From the NCBI RefSeq assembly GCF_002831565.1, contig NZ_CP025096.1:7369014-7433013 (forward strand): a DNA stretch of 64,000 bases. Direction: 5' to 3'. Source of the stretch: Spirosoma pollinicola (lineage in GTDB: Bacteria; Bacteroidota; Bacteroidia; Cytophagales; Spirosomataceae). Made by a program: the position numbers and the translations under genes. The stretch's first letter is position 1; the number at the start of each line of letters is the position of its first letter. Below, in pieces: positions 53,597-62,033 of this stretch. The notes below the pieces were generated by a model. It was given only the letters and a program-made list of their open reading frames with translations, made no database searches and was not told where the DNA came from.

Positions 53597-54409
53597 TCAA
53601 CGTGTCACAGTCACCCGTAAGAAATTAACGGATATAGAGGTTTTATTCGTGTCGGTGCTTTTGTTCTGACTGGTAAACAAAACCTCTAATTCCTGCTGCA
53701 ATTCTACGGCCTTACCACTCTTTTCCGCGGCCTCAAAAGCATTCATGGTTGGGCCGTAAAAGTTTTTGAACGTCTTCACGTATTCTGATGGGGGATAAGA
53801 CGTGTTAAAGGTGAACGTATCTTTAAGGAAGGTTATGTTTTCTTTCGCCACACCCGCTTGTTCAAAACGTTCGATAACATGGCTCTCGACACCCCATAAC
53901 ATGGGACTAAGGAAGCCTTCGGGCGGTGGGGGTGTATAGGCCGAGCTGATCTTTAAGATTTGCGCCACCAGCGTCGGATCGCCCGGTATCCAGTTCCCCA
54001 TCACAATTCGTCCACCGGGGCGGGTAACACGAACCATTTCCCTGGCGACATCAAACGGTTTTGGCGCGAACATAGCCCCAAATATGCTCACGAGCAGATC
54101 AAAACTCTGATCGGTCAGTTCATGCAAATCGGTCGCATCCCCTTCCTGGAAGGTGCAATTGGTTAGCCCTTCCGCTTTGGCCCGATCCTTGCCCGCTTCC
54201 ACCAGATTCCTGGCAATATCAACCCCCAGGACAGTAGCGCCAAGTTTTGCTTCGGGTATGGCCGTGGTGCCATCACCACAACCCAGGTCAAGGACTTTTA
54301 GACCTTCGGTGATGCCCAGTTGGGCGACCAGTGCTGCACCGCTTTGGCGCATGGTTTGGGCAATTTGAGTAAAGTCCCCTTTTTCCCATAAAGCTTGGTT
54401 GGGATTCAT
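53597..54409 (-). CDS. Class I SAM-dependent methyltransferase
   Basis: A 270-residue protein. The SAM-binding motif LKVLDLGCGDGTTA (about residues 37-50) is followed by LGVDIARNLVEAGKDRAKAE (motif II), and DLLVSIFGAMFAPKP near 105. A UbiE-like layout is apparent, with motifs GGRIVMGNWIPG. The substrate is not recognisable. The ATG at 54409 is the first in frame. It stands alone on the minus strand between R2 repeats. Confidence 0.85.
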   Translation of the reverse strand: MNPNQALWEKGDFTQIAQTMRQSGAALVAQLGITEGLKVLDLGCGDGTTAIPEAKLGATVLGVDIARNLVEAGKDRAKAEGLTNCTFQEGDATDLHELTDQSFDLLVSIFGAMFAPKPFDVAREMVRVTRPGGRIVMGNWIPGDPTLVAQILKISSAYTPPPPEGFLSPMLWGVESHVIERFEQAGVAKENITFLKDTFTFNTSYPPSEYVKTFKNFYGPTMNAFEAAEKSGKAVELQQELEVLFTSQNKSTDTNKTSISVNFLRVTVTR

Positions 54410-54594
54410 CTTAGATTAGCGGATTAAAAAGTAGAAACGGTCTTTAATGAAAACCGGGGCTACATGCCTAAACCTAGCAAAATTGTTTTTACTAGATTCT
54501 CTTTTGATGTAGCAGATATTCCTAGAAACCGAGTACCAATTACGTAAAACCTATAATGCTATCTACGTACTATTTAGGAAACGGTTGTTTTCGC

Positions 54595-54702
54595 ATATGC
54601 TACGGCTAGGGTTGGACAGATATTAAAAACCAGCGTCTCAGCAAACGCTCATATGCGAGACTAATTGGCTTTGATGGGTTTGCTTCTTAATTGGGGCGTT
54701 TA
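54595..54702 (+). repeat. Dispersed repeat R2, copy e (long form)
   Basis: Begins TATGCTACGGCTAGG, continues TTGGACAGATATTAAA, has CAGCGTCTCAGCAAACGCTC and CATATGCGAGAC, and ends GCTTCTTAATTGGGGCG plus TTTA. About 108 bases. Confidence 0.7.
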
Positions 54703-54713
54703 CCAAACCACTT

Positions 54714-54929
54714 TTGAGCGATACAAACTGTTATGACTACGAAGGGAGAGCCTATTACAGTTATTACCTTCAAGTGCTCGGCAGACACGGGACAGGACCT
54801 GGTAGCTCAATGCTCTTTAGAAAGTTTCGGGTCGCAGGCCGCCTACGTCCATTTGTAAAAACGGATTTACTAGTTACTGCCAACGTGTTGCACCACCACG
54901 GTGGAACGTCACTTCGGCAGGAAACCTGA
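54714..54929 (+). other. Gap after R2e with a doubtful short frame
   Basis: Two overlapping short frames occur here; the one from ATG 54733 (MTTKGEPITVITFKCS..., 42 residues to a stop near 54859) is more protein-like than the 71-residue one from 54714. Neither has a recognisable family. The surrounding gap up to 55003 shows nothing else. Confidence 0.25.
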
Positions 54930-55003
54930 ACGATGCGGGTTGTGACGAACTACGAACTAACTTAATTACACGGAGTCAATACAAATCAACGTTGATTATG
55001 TTT

Positions 55004-55729
55004 CTATTCCCTAAGTAGGTCGATCAGAATAAGCAGGGCGTCATTTGATAAGGCCTCAAACTCTAATTCTCCACTCTGTTCAAATTCTAAAGCCAGCCCG
55101 TCTTTTTCGTGAAGGAGTCGGTTAGCTACTTCAAACGCACCTTGAAGGATAAACACGAAAATCCGCCGTTTCTGACCACTCATGAAGGGCCGTACAAAAT
55201 AAACACCATTTTGCCGGCCGGAATAGCGACCAATAAATCCCTGGTAACCAGTTGCTCCTTCAGGATCTGATTCACCAAATAAGGGTAATAGAGTATTCTG
55301 CTGAGTCAGGTCAAACCCAGTCTGACTAGCAACCGCCGAGAAGTCATTAAGCGGTTTTTTCAGCCAAAACTGAATGAAGTTAATCGACTCAGATGGGTAG
55401 GGGTTGGTGACACTGTAAGAAACACCAGCCACTAGTGACAATATACCGGCTTGACCCGGTACCAGTGAAGTCACTAAGTCGTTGAAGCTATAGTCAAGCT
55501 CACCCTTCACCGGTAGTAACACAACTTCAGTGGGTTCATCAATTTGCCAGCTTAGACTGGATTTTGCGGTAAGTCGTTCATCGTTTACAAGGTATAAAGC
55601 ACCGAATGGCTCCCTACCTTCGGCCGAGTAAACACCGTAGTTAAAGGTATAATCACTTTGATGATTGCCCGACTCTGAATGGCCACGCTGCCCGGCTAAG
55701 TAGATCTGTACTTGAGCTTGCGTGTTCAT
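55004..55729 (-). CDS. Pirin-like cupin protein
   Basis: About 241 residues from the ATG at 55729, whose A overlaps the TAA stop of the upstream gene (TAATG). The sequence has a cupin look: LLPVKGELDYSFNDLVTS, QAGILSLVAGVSYSVTNPYP, INFIQFWLKKP, and a second half with RRIFVFILQGAFEVANRLLH. This is the two-cupin plan of pirins, though the metal-binding His pattern is weak, so the assignment is moderate. Pirins can act as redox or quercetinase-like enzymes. Confidence 0.6.
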   Translation of the reverse strand: MNTQAQVQIYLAGQRGHSESGNHQSDYTFNYGVYSAEGREPFGALYLVNDERLTAKSSLSWQIDEPTEVVLLPVKGELDYSFNDLVTSLVPGQAGILSLVAGVSYSVTNPYPSESINFIQFWLKKPLNDFSAVASQTGFDLTQQNTLLPLFGESDPEGATGYQGFIGRYSGRQNGVYFVRPFMSGQKRRIFVFILQGAFEVANRLLHEKDGLALEFEQSGELEFEALSNDALLILIDLLRE

Positions 55730-56259
55730 TAATCGATCGTGGCAGGAAGAAGAGGCTGGTACGTCCATATGGTTAAATAGGGCTGAAGGGCGATTAAATC
55801 GGTGTTAACGACTTGCCCGGCTTGTAAGGCCGAATGCTGGTCACCGTAGGCGATTAAGAGCTGCCCATCAATGATATCAATCCAGCTGAGTGGGTCACTA
55901 AAAAAGGTAATGGCGATTCTATGCGCTTCTTTCCGCTCGACATACGACTCCAGGATCTCAAACTTGAACTCGGTAAAAGGCAGGCAAGTCTTTCCAAATG
56001 CATTTACAATGCCGGGAACGACCTGATTTAACTGCTTTAAATAGCCCATAGCGACCCGACTAGTTAGATAATGCAACCGGTCGGCATTCGGCGCATTCGC
56101 CAATAACTCCTGAAACGTTTGATACTTGTTTCCAGGGTTAAACAGCTGAGCTTGCATGAAAAACTCCTGGTAGGTTTCTTCAAAAACAAGCTTATCCCAG
56201 GGTTTCGCTGACGATAGATCAATAATCTTATAATACGCTAAACGAATCAGACCTTTCAT
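55729..56259 (-). CDS. Unknown protein upstream of the pirin-like gene
   Basis: About 176 residues from the ATG at 56259 (a GTG four codons upstream is in frame). Mixed alpha/beta composition with FEETYQEFFMQAQLFNPGNK and ILESYVERKEAHRIAITFFS. It has no signal peptide. Translationally coupled to the pirin-like gene through TAATG. No family recognised. Confidence 0.6.
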   Translation of the reverse strand: MKGLIRLAYYKIIDLSSAKPWDKLVFEETYQEFFMQAQLFNPGNKYQTFQELLANAPNADRLHYLTSRVAMGYLKQLNQVVPGIVNAFGKTCLPFTEFKFEILESYVERKEAHRIAITFFSDPLSWIDIIDGQLLIAYGDQHSALQAGQVVNTDLIALQPYLTIWTYQPLLPATID

Positions 56260-56277
56260 CACTAGAGTCACTAAGTA

Positions 56278-56352
56278 GTCATGGGTGGTTAGTCATTGGT
56301 AAGTACACCTTTTGCCGTCGCTGGCTTAGGTGGCCGACTGACCACCCATGAC
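56278..56352. repeat. 17-bp inverted repeat around the start of the pirin operon
   Basis: Arms 56278-56294 and 56336-56352 pair with one G-T mismatch; the 41-base spacer separates them. It lies between the divergently spaced minus-strand genes and may serve as terminator of the dioxygenase transcript's neighbour or as a regulator site. No T-tract. Confidence 0.5.
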
Positions 56353-56386
56353 CAACCGCCCATGACTACGAAGCGATGACAATACA

Positions 56387-57130
56387 TCAAGCGTTGACGA
56401 CGATTGTGTGCGTGAGGGTGTAGCCAGCCGTAATGCTGCCTGATACCGTTGCCAGCTCAGTGGTGAACCCATCACTGAACACGTTATCCCGTTCGTTCTT
56501 TGTGTCTTGTGCGCCTTTCGTATACCCCTGGGCTTGGGCCGTGGTGTAAACCGTATTGGTTATGTCATACGGGAAAGCAATCTGGGTTACCAGCAATGAC
56601 TTTCCTGATGCATTATAAATGTGCACGTGAATATGGGGCGCCCGACCCGCATACCAACCTGGGAAAATCGACGTAAAACCAACCAGACCATTGGCGTCAG
56701 TCGTTTGCCGACCGCGCAGAAAGTCAACGCTTTGGAAGTTAACGCTTTGCATGCCGCTGCCCCCATACTCAGAATAGTAGCCATCTTTATCGCAATGCCA
56801 AACGTCCACGATTGCACCAGCCAGGGATGCGCAACTAGCGCTGGCATTCTTGATGGTGATGTTCATGGTCATCGGAATACCCGTCCGTCCGTCGGTAATG
56901 TCTTTCCGAATAAAATTGGCGGGCACCTTCGTAGGGAAAGGCCCCTCCGTTTCCGAAGGTGTAACCGAACAATCGCTGGCTGAACTCCCATTGGTCGAGC
57001 CCGATGAGGGGGTTGTACCGGAGTTCGTCCCGGTGGTGGCCGGGTCAATAGTTGTGTTGCTGCAGGCACTTAAGGCAGCTATACCCAACAGGCTACTAAA
57101 TCCGCGCTTAAGAAATTCGTTGCGTTCCAT
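56387..57130 (-). CDS. Intradiol dioxygenase-like lipoprotein
   Basis: A 247-residue protein. The N-terminus is a signal with lipobox LSAC (Cys 23) and, before it, a Tat-like pattern (MERNEFLKRGF). The domain (about 55-245) has the intradiol-dioxygenase beta fold: TPSETEGPFP, AIVDVWHCDKDGYYSEY with candidate Fe-ligand Tyr, and FPGWYAGRAPHIHVHIY with the second Tyr and the two His. Fe(III) enzymes of this group cleave catechol rings. It is predicted to be exported and lipid-anchored, and the TatA gene immediately upstream suggests Tat export. Confidence 0.8.
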   Translation of the reverse strand: MERNEFLKRGFSSLLGIAALSACSNTTIDPATTGTNSGTTPSSGSTNGSSASDCSVTPSETEGPFPTKVPANFIRKDITDGRTGIPMTMNITIKNASASCASLAGAIVDVWHCDKDGYYSEYGGSGMQSVNFQSVDFLRGRQTTDANGLVGFTSIFPGWYAGRAPHIHVHIYNASGKSLLVTQIAFPYDITNTVYTTAQAQGYTKGAQDTKNERDNVFSDGFTTELATVSGSITAGYTLTHTIVVNA

Positions 57131-57153
57131 TGTATGAAGAGAATACGGTTAGA

Positions 57154-57324
57154 TTAATTGAATGAATTGTTGGTGATGGTTGCTTTGACGTCTTGCGTGG
57201 CGGCTTTAAACTCGCGAATGCCTTTCCCTAAACCACAGGCTAAATTGGGTAAGTTTTTGGCGCCAAAAAACAGAAGGATAGCGGCCAGAATCAGGTTGAT
57301 TTCAGAGGTGCCTAAGCCAAACAT
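57154..57324 (-). CDS. tatA: Twin-arginine translocase subunit TatA/TatE
   Basis: A 56-residue protein read from the ATG at 57324 to a TAA at 57154. It has the TatA plan: a short N-terminus (MFGLGTSEINLILAAILLFF), a transmembrane helix, the hinge FGAKNLPNLACGLG, and an amphipathic helix GKGIREFKAATQDVKAT. TatA forms the pore-like part of the Tat pathway for folded proteins. It ends 24 bases before the intradiol-dioxygenase gene on the same strand, so the two are probably one operon. The frame is shorter than 60 codons and is easily missed. Confidence 0.85.
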   Translation of the reverse strand: MFGLGTSEINLILAAILLFFGAKNLPNLACGLGKGIREFKAATQDVKATITNNSFN

Positions 57325-57448
57325 ATACCCGGGGTTTTCTTGTTAAGTTCTTGCTCTACTTGTTGGTATAACGCTACCGCTAAGGGGCTTCGTTGCAGGC
57401 CGAAGTCACTTAGCGGTAAACCAGAGCAATGTGTCGGTAAATGGGGGC

Positions 57449-58183
57449 TTACGACCGGAAACGCTCAATCAGATCCGGTTCATAACTGGCACCTATGGGA
57501 ATGTCACGTCCGGCTAAACGAATGGTTTTACTACGGATGCCTTCGATTCGGCTAAAGGGAACAATGAACGACCGATGCACGCGAATAAACGGATGGGTAA
57601 GGTCATCAGCCCCGGGAAGTTTTTCAAGAATCGCCTTCATGGTCATTCGGGCTACGATAGGGCGGCTAATGTTCTGGCCAGGGGTTGGCGCGAGGTGAAT
57701 TTTGAGGTAGTCGTCTAGTCCCTCAATGAATAGTACATCATGTAAAGCAATCTTGTAAACGGTATAATCGGCCTTGATGTATAGGTAGTCGTTGGCAGGA
57801 TCGGTGCGCTGTTGCCAGCGGAAGAAATCTTGGGCCTTGGTCACCGCCTGCAAAAAGCGTTCGAAGGTAAAGGGCTTCAATAAATAATCGATCGCGTTGA
57901 GGTTAAAACCGTCTACGGCGTATTCGGCATAGGCAGTTGTGAAAATAACCATCAAAGTCTGCTCACCGTTGGCACTAATAGCCCGGTAAAAATCCGTACC
58001 GGATATGAACGGCATGTTGATGTCCAGAAACAAGAGATCGGTACCTGACTCCGCAATAAACTGCTGGGCCTCGTCGGTCCGAGTAAAGGTCTTTTGCATG
58101 TTAATAAAGGCGACTTGCTGACAGAAGTGGCTTACTACCCTAAGCGCTGGTGGCTCGTCGTCTAAAGCAATGGCGCGGATCAT
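57449..58183 (-). CDS. LytTR response regulator
   Basis: A 244-residue protein: receiver domain (about 1-120) with acidic pair LDDE at 8-10 and phospho-acceptor Asp in LLFLDINMPF (near 54), then the LytTR DNA-binding domain (about 140-240) with FIEGLDDYLKIHL and FIRVHRSFIVPFSRIEGIR. This is the DNA-binding partner of the LytS-type kinase. Its ATG overlaps the kinase stop codon (ATGA at 58180-58183), so the pair is one operon. Confidence 0.9.
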   Translation of the reverse strand: MIRAIALDDEPPALRVVSHFCQQVAFINMQKTFTRTDEAQQFIAESGTDLLFLDINMPFISGTDFYRAISANGEQTLMVIFTTAYAEYAVDGFNLNAIDYLLKPFTFERFLQAVTKAQDFFRWQQRTDPANDYLYIKADYTVYKIALHDVLFIEGLDDYLKIHLAPTPGQNISRPIVARMTMKAILEKLPGADDLTHPFIRVHRSFIVPFSRIEGIRSKTIRLAGRDIPIGASYEPDLIERFRS

Positions 58184-59268
58184 GAGAGAGTCAGGTTAAG
58201 TTCGACCGTAAAGCAATCGGGTTGGTCGTTGATCACCAACACATGCCGACCCGGGTACAAAAGTTGCAACCGCACTTTGGCGTTGGTTAAGCCGATGCCG
58301 CTACCCAAGGCTGTTGAATCAGCCACGCGTACTTTTCGGTTAAACACATAACAATAAAGCTGATCACTGTTTAGCTCAATGAGTATGTCGATGCGGGCCG
58401 GATCTTGCGGGCTAACGCCATACTTAAACGCATTTTCTATGAACGATATTAGCAACAACGGAGCAATTTGTAGCCCATTCGGATTGACAGTGGTAGAAAA
58501 ATCAATGGGCACAGTTTCAGCTAAGCGCAACCGTTGCAGCGCAATATAATGACCGATGTAGGCTAACTCATGGCTTAGGGCGACGCGGTTCTGCCGTCCT
58601 TCATCAATAACATAGCGCAAAAATGACGATAGTTGCACAATGGCATCGGCCGTTGGGGGCGATTCAACGATGGCCAGAGAATAAATACTGTTGAGGGTGT
58701 TGAACAGAAAATGCGGATTAATCTGCGCTTTCAGGTACGATAGCTCCGTATCCAGTCGTTGGCGCTCTGTTTCACGCCAGCGGTTATTAATTCGTATAGC
58801 CAGCGACAGCAGCAACCCCACCAGAAACAGAAAAAACGTCTGGCTGATTTCCGGAGGTCCAACTGGCGGGGGGCGCATGGGGCTGGGGCGGACGGGTGGC
58901 AACGGCGGACGGCCCAAATTTGGAAAGGGGGGCGGGGGCCGGTGGGCACTGGGGTGGTTAAGTGGACGCTGATGCCCTTGTCGAACAATCGTTGCTAAAA
59001 TTCCCTGTATAACTAAAAAACAGCCCAGCGCGCTCAGTCCATACACTACGTAATTCCGCCTGAAGAAAAGCCTGGAAATCAGGACGTAAAAATTTAGATA
59101 GAAGAAGCCAATCGTCAGCAGGTATGACGCCACATTGCGCCGTTCGTGCGAATTGTAAGGCAACTCGGCTAACTTAGCCATTCCGTCTTCGGCAAAGACG
59201 TACGGGAAAGCCAGAAAGGCCAGGCACCCAACTATATGGATAAGTAGAAGTACTGCTTTGCGATTCAT
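58180..59268 (-). CDS. LytS-type sensor histidine kinase
   Basis: About 362 residues from the ATG at 59268; a TTG four codons upstream is in frame. Four or so N-terminal hydrophobic segments span residues 4-95 and 140-160. A Pro-rich insertion (about 99-140, with RPPPPFPNLG and RPPPVGPPEI) separates them. The His-kinase H-box is LKAQINPHFLFNTLNS (His near 186), and the ATP-binding region has FIENAFKYGVSP and SGIGLTNAKVRLQ. It signals to the LytTR regulator next to it. Confidence 0.85.
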   Translation of the reverse strand: MNRKAVLLLIHIVGCLAFLAFPYVFAEDGMAKLAELPYNSHERRNVASYLLTIGFFYLNFYVLISRLFFRRNYVVYGLSALGCFLVIQGILATIVRQGHQRPLNHPSAHRPPPPFPNLGRPPLPPVRPSPMRPPPVGPPEISQTFFLFLVGLLLSLAIRINNRWRETERQRLDTELSYLKAQINPHFLFNTLNSIYSLAIVESPPTADAIVQLSSFLRYVIDEGRQNRVALSHELAYIGHYIALQRLRLAETVPIDFSTTVNPNGLQIAPLLLISFIENAFKYGVSPQDPARIDILIELNSDQLYCYVFNRKVRVADSTALGSGIGLTNAKVRLQLLYPGRHVLVINDQPDCFTVELNLTLS

Positions 59269-59280
59269 AGGTGTTTTCAA

Positions 59281-59790
59281 CCCTGGAAAGTTAACCTATA
59301 CAACACAAAAAAGGGATCAATCGCGGTAAAGAGGCAGGAACTATCGGTAAATGCAGTCCGTCACTGCTCAAAAAGTAGTTATGATAGGAAACTTTAGCCG
59401 CAATGACGGACCCTCGAAAAGTTCAGTAGCGGTTGGCTGTATTTTCGTCACTTTTGTATCATTTTAGTGAATAGCTTGTTATTCTGGCTACTCTGGCCAG
59501 TGGTTAAGCGTTGTACTTCGTGACAACACTTGTAAAAGTAATCATTTGGTGAGTGGGTGAAGTAACCGATTAGGAAAGACAAATACCGGAAAATCTCCAG
59601 TAATGGTGTTAAAAACGGGCCACTTCAATGGAAGAAATTACTAATTGGCGAGGTTTTCCTACCTGCCCATCCACTCTTAGTCAGAAGCGCAACAACCCGT
59701 TAAAACCCCTGCTAATTCTTTCCACTATACAAGTTATAACCTGGTAGGGGCGGATTGACTTGTTACTTCTATTTTACCAATTCATTCAAA
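59281..59790. other. Intergenic region without recognisable gene
   Basis: About 510 bases ahead of R2 copies f and g. The only long frame, starting near 59760, runs through the R2 repeat and has no recognisable domain. No clear hairpin was seen. Confidence 0.4.
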
Positions 59791-59864
59791 ATCAGGATTC
59801 TCTTAAAACGCTCCCGCTTGAGACGCAGAAGGGTTTATATGTGCGCTTCTTAAACGGGGGGTTA
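59791..59864 (+). repeat. Dispersed repeat R2, copy f
   Basis: Reads TCTTAAAACGCTCCCGCTTG, AGACGCAGAAGGG and ends CTTCTTAAACGGGGGGTTA. The GGGCGTTT end has a one-base change. Confidence 0.65.
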
Positions 59865-59990
59865 AAAGGCACATCTTGTCTTAATAAGTGTCAACACCTG
59901 TCAGTAGAATACGGACTCTTGAAAAAAGGAAAAGTGCCCTGCTTAAATAGTTGCTACAAATACTTAAGCATGGGACTTTTCCAAGGCCCG

Positions 59991-60093
59991 TATGCTACTG
60001 ATGGTGTTTGACAGATATTAAAAAATCACTGTCTCACATTTCGCTCCCGCGTGAGACGAGACGACATTTGAGTATCTGTAATTCGGGCGTTTA
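59991..60093 (+). repeat. Dispersed repeat R2, copy g (long form)
   Basis: Begins TATGCTACTGATGG, continues TTTGACAGATATTAAA, has CTGTCTCACATTTCGCTC and CCGCGTGAGACGA, and ends ATTCGGGCGTTTA. About 103 bases, 145 bases upstream of the TetR gene. Confidence 0.7.
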
Positions 60094-60207
60094 AAAATAC
60101 GGTCAACAGCTAGGTCATAGATCAGACGAAGCCTCGGATTTCTCAACCAACCAAGGTGAATTTGTTGACGCTCAACTTCTTTATAGGGATGTTTCAATAA
60201 ATTAATA

Positions 60208-60233
60208 TACCTTTGCCATTAACCAACTGGTTA
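60208..60233 (+). promoter_or_regulatory. Promoter -7 box and operator-like palindrome at TetR gene 60238
   Basis: TACCTTTG at 60208-60215 matches the TAnnTTTG -7 consensus. TAACCAACTGGTTA at 60220-60233 is a palindrome with a 2-base centre, ending 4 bases before the TetR start codon. A repressor bound here would block the start region, as in TetR autoregulation. No clear -33 box. Confidence 0.5.
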
Positions 60234-60237
60234 GTTA

Positions 60238-60834
60238 ATGGCTATCATTCAGCAATCTACTCAAAGTCGGATTTTAACCGAAGCGGTCACCATCTTTCAA
60301 CAAAAAGGGCTTCATGGGGCCCGCATGCAAGAGATCGCCGACAAAGCGGGCATCAATAAAGCCATGCTGCACTATTACTTTAAAACCAAAGAGGAGCTAT
60401 TCCAACAAGTTTTCCAACTAGCCCTCGACCTGTTTATCGCTAAAATTGAGCTAATCCTAACCAGTGAACTACCCCTGGCTCAGATCGTCATCCACTACGT
60501 TGACCATACCCTGGACGCGCTGTCGGCTAACCCGACAATACCCGCCTTTGTGCTGCACGAAATTAATCGAGATCCACAACGAATGATCGATGTATTTGCC
60601 GGTAACCAGCGAATCAATTTAGCCCAATTCGCAAAACATTTTCCATCCGCTAACCAAGCCCAGCAGTTTTTTACCGATATGGTCGCTTTGTGTGTCTATC
60701 CGTTCGTGGCTCAGCCCATGTTAGAAAAAGTGCTTGACCTGACCCCGACGGGGTATCTACAGTTTATTCAACAGCGTAAAAAACACATTAAAGATCGACT
60801 GTTGAACCAACCACTCAACCCAACGAACTCATGA
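60238..60834 (+). CDS. TetR/AcrR family transcriptional regulator
   Basis: A 198-residue protein with the N-terminal domain SRILTEAVTIFQQKGLHGAR, helix-turn-helix IADKAGINKAMLHYYFKTKE (about residues 30-50) and a C-terminal helical domain. A palindrome lies just before its start. Its stop overlaps the start of the membrane-protein gene by 4 bases (ATGA at 60831-60834), so it controls its own operon with the next two genes. Confidence 0.9.
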   Translation: MAIIQQSTQSRILTEAVTIFQQKGLHGARMQEIADKAGINKAMLHYYFKTKEELFQQVFQLALDLFIAKIELILTSELPLAQIVIHYVDHTLDALSANPTIPAFVLHEINRDPQRMIDVFAGNQRINLAQFAKHFPSANQAQQFFTDMVALCVYPFVAQPMLEKVLDLTPTGYLQFIQQRKKHIKDRLLNQPLNPTNS

Positions 60835-62033
60835 ACAGGACCAATTTATCCCCTCAATTATGGATTGGTTGCTTGGCGATCACCGTTTCGGTTAGTCTCT
60901 TTACCCAAGCCGGTATAGGTGTAGGCCTAGAGTATAGTTTGCTGAGTGGAATAGCCCTACTGGTTTGGATTCGTCGGGCTAAATCAGAGCCAATTCCTCC
61001 ACGGGTCGTTGTTTATTACCTAATAAATATTGTATCTCTATTGGGATTAAGTACCGTTCGCTATGCAGCTCACTATGGTGAGTTCGTTCAGGCGCAATAC
61101 CCTACCCTGTTCCAGGCTCACATGGCCAACACCTATAGCCACTGGTACCTAGTCCAAGTTTGCCTCCCCGTCTGTTTGCTTTTAGTGGGGGGCTACTTGC
61201 TCATCAAACAGCCTGCCACCGGGCTGTTCTTCGCGCTTTGGGGGTTTCTCTTTTGTGGCCTTGAAGCCTTGATCCAAGTGGGCGTAGAACTAACCCAGTT
61301 AACGCGATACCCGCATAGCTATTTTCTGGGTGTTTTTATCGGTATTGGGCAATTTTTGCTTAGCGCCTGGGGCTTATTAACCCTAGCCAAGTCAACTCCA
61401 ACGTCGGTCGTTGCCCAACCTATTGAGTCAATGACAACTCGACGGATCAACTTATGGTCGGGTTTATTTGTCAGTTTTGGGGCCGTGTATGCAATCACCT
61501 TGTACATTCAGGCGGGGCCGCTTCCGGTTGGTGTCATTATTGGCTCCATGATGGGTGGCCTCATGGGGTGGCGAAAAACAACCGCTCACAATAGCGCCGA
61601 TCCCCATAAAGTTGCTCCGCTATATCTGCTCTTACTCGCTTTGTTTTATGGCCATGTCGGGGAGGAAGTATTGACGCATTTTAATCGGAGTATTGCCGCC
61701 ATTTCACACCATCCCTGGAGTGATGCTGAATTTGATTATCTGATCACTTTGATTGGTCCTCTTGTTTGGGTGTTCGCGGGTTATAGCCTTTGGAAAAGGC
61801 AGGCTTTCGGCAACTTTATTTTATGGTTCATGATCGTAGGCATGATTGTCGGAGAGCCCACTCATTTACTGGTTTTTCCGGTTGTTCGCATGGTTCAGGA
61901 GGGAGTGCCTTACACTTACTTTTCAGGCATGTATACGGCCTTGTTTCCCATGATTCCAGCCATACTTGCTTTAGGGCTTATTCTGAATGATCATAAGAAA
62001 ACGAAACAACATCCGACGAGCGCCCTTAGCTAA
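60831..62033 (+). CDS. Multi-pass membrane protein in the TetR-HupE operon
   Basis: A 400-residue protein with about eleven hydrophobic helices and conserved-looking histidines and acidic residues, for example EEVLTHFNRSIAAISHHPW and IVGEPTHLLVFPVVRMV. The family is not recognised, though His/Glu-rich transmembrane proteins of this size often handle ions or lipids. It is translationally coupled to the TetR gene upstream and overlaps the HupE gene by 47 bases. Confidence 0.7.
   Translation: MNRTNLSPQLWIGCLAITVSVSLFTQAGIGVGLEYSLLSGIALLVWIRRAKSEPIPPRVVVYYLINIVSLLGLSTVRYAAHYGEFVQAQYPTLFQAHMANTYSHWYLVQVCLPVCLLLVGGYLLIKQPATGLFFALWGFLFCGLEALIQVGVELTQLTRYPHSYFLGVFIGIGQFLLSAWGLLTLAKSTPTSVVAQPIESMTTRRINLWSGLFVSFGAVYAITLYIQAGPLPVGVIIGSMMGGLMGWRKTTAHNSADPHKVAPLYLLLLALFYGHVGEEVLTHFNRSIAAISHHPWSDAEFDYLITLIGPLVWVFAGYSLWKRQAFGNFILWFMIVGMIVGEPTHLLVFPVVRMVQEGVPYTYFSGMYTALFPMIPAILALGLILNDHKKTKQHPTSALS

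Noticed and set aside
53602-53625. TGTCACA near the end of the methyltransferase gene as a second ECF41 site
   Set aside because: It falls inside coding sequence, with no gene downstream in the proper direction and no CGTC at the right distance.
57158-57346. A plus-strand frame over the TatA region
   Set aside because: The minus strand encodes a clear TatA protein over the same bases.
59760-60011. An 83-residue plus-strand frame
   Set aside because: It runs through R2 copies f and g; the repeat explains the open frame, and no domain is visible.
44996-60093. R2 copies as a chromosomal integron cassette array
   Set aside because: The core ends resemble attC cores, but genes between copies lie on both strands, spacing is irregular, R2 sits as often upstream as downstream of genes and no integrase is in the window. 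I keep it only as a hypothesis.
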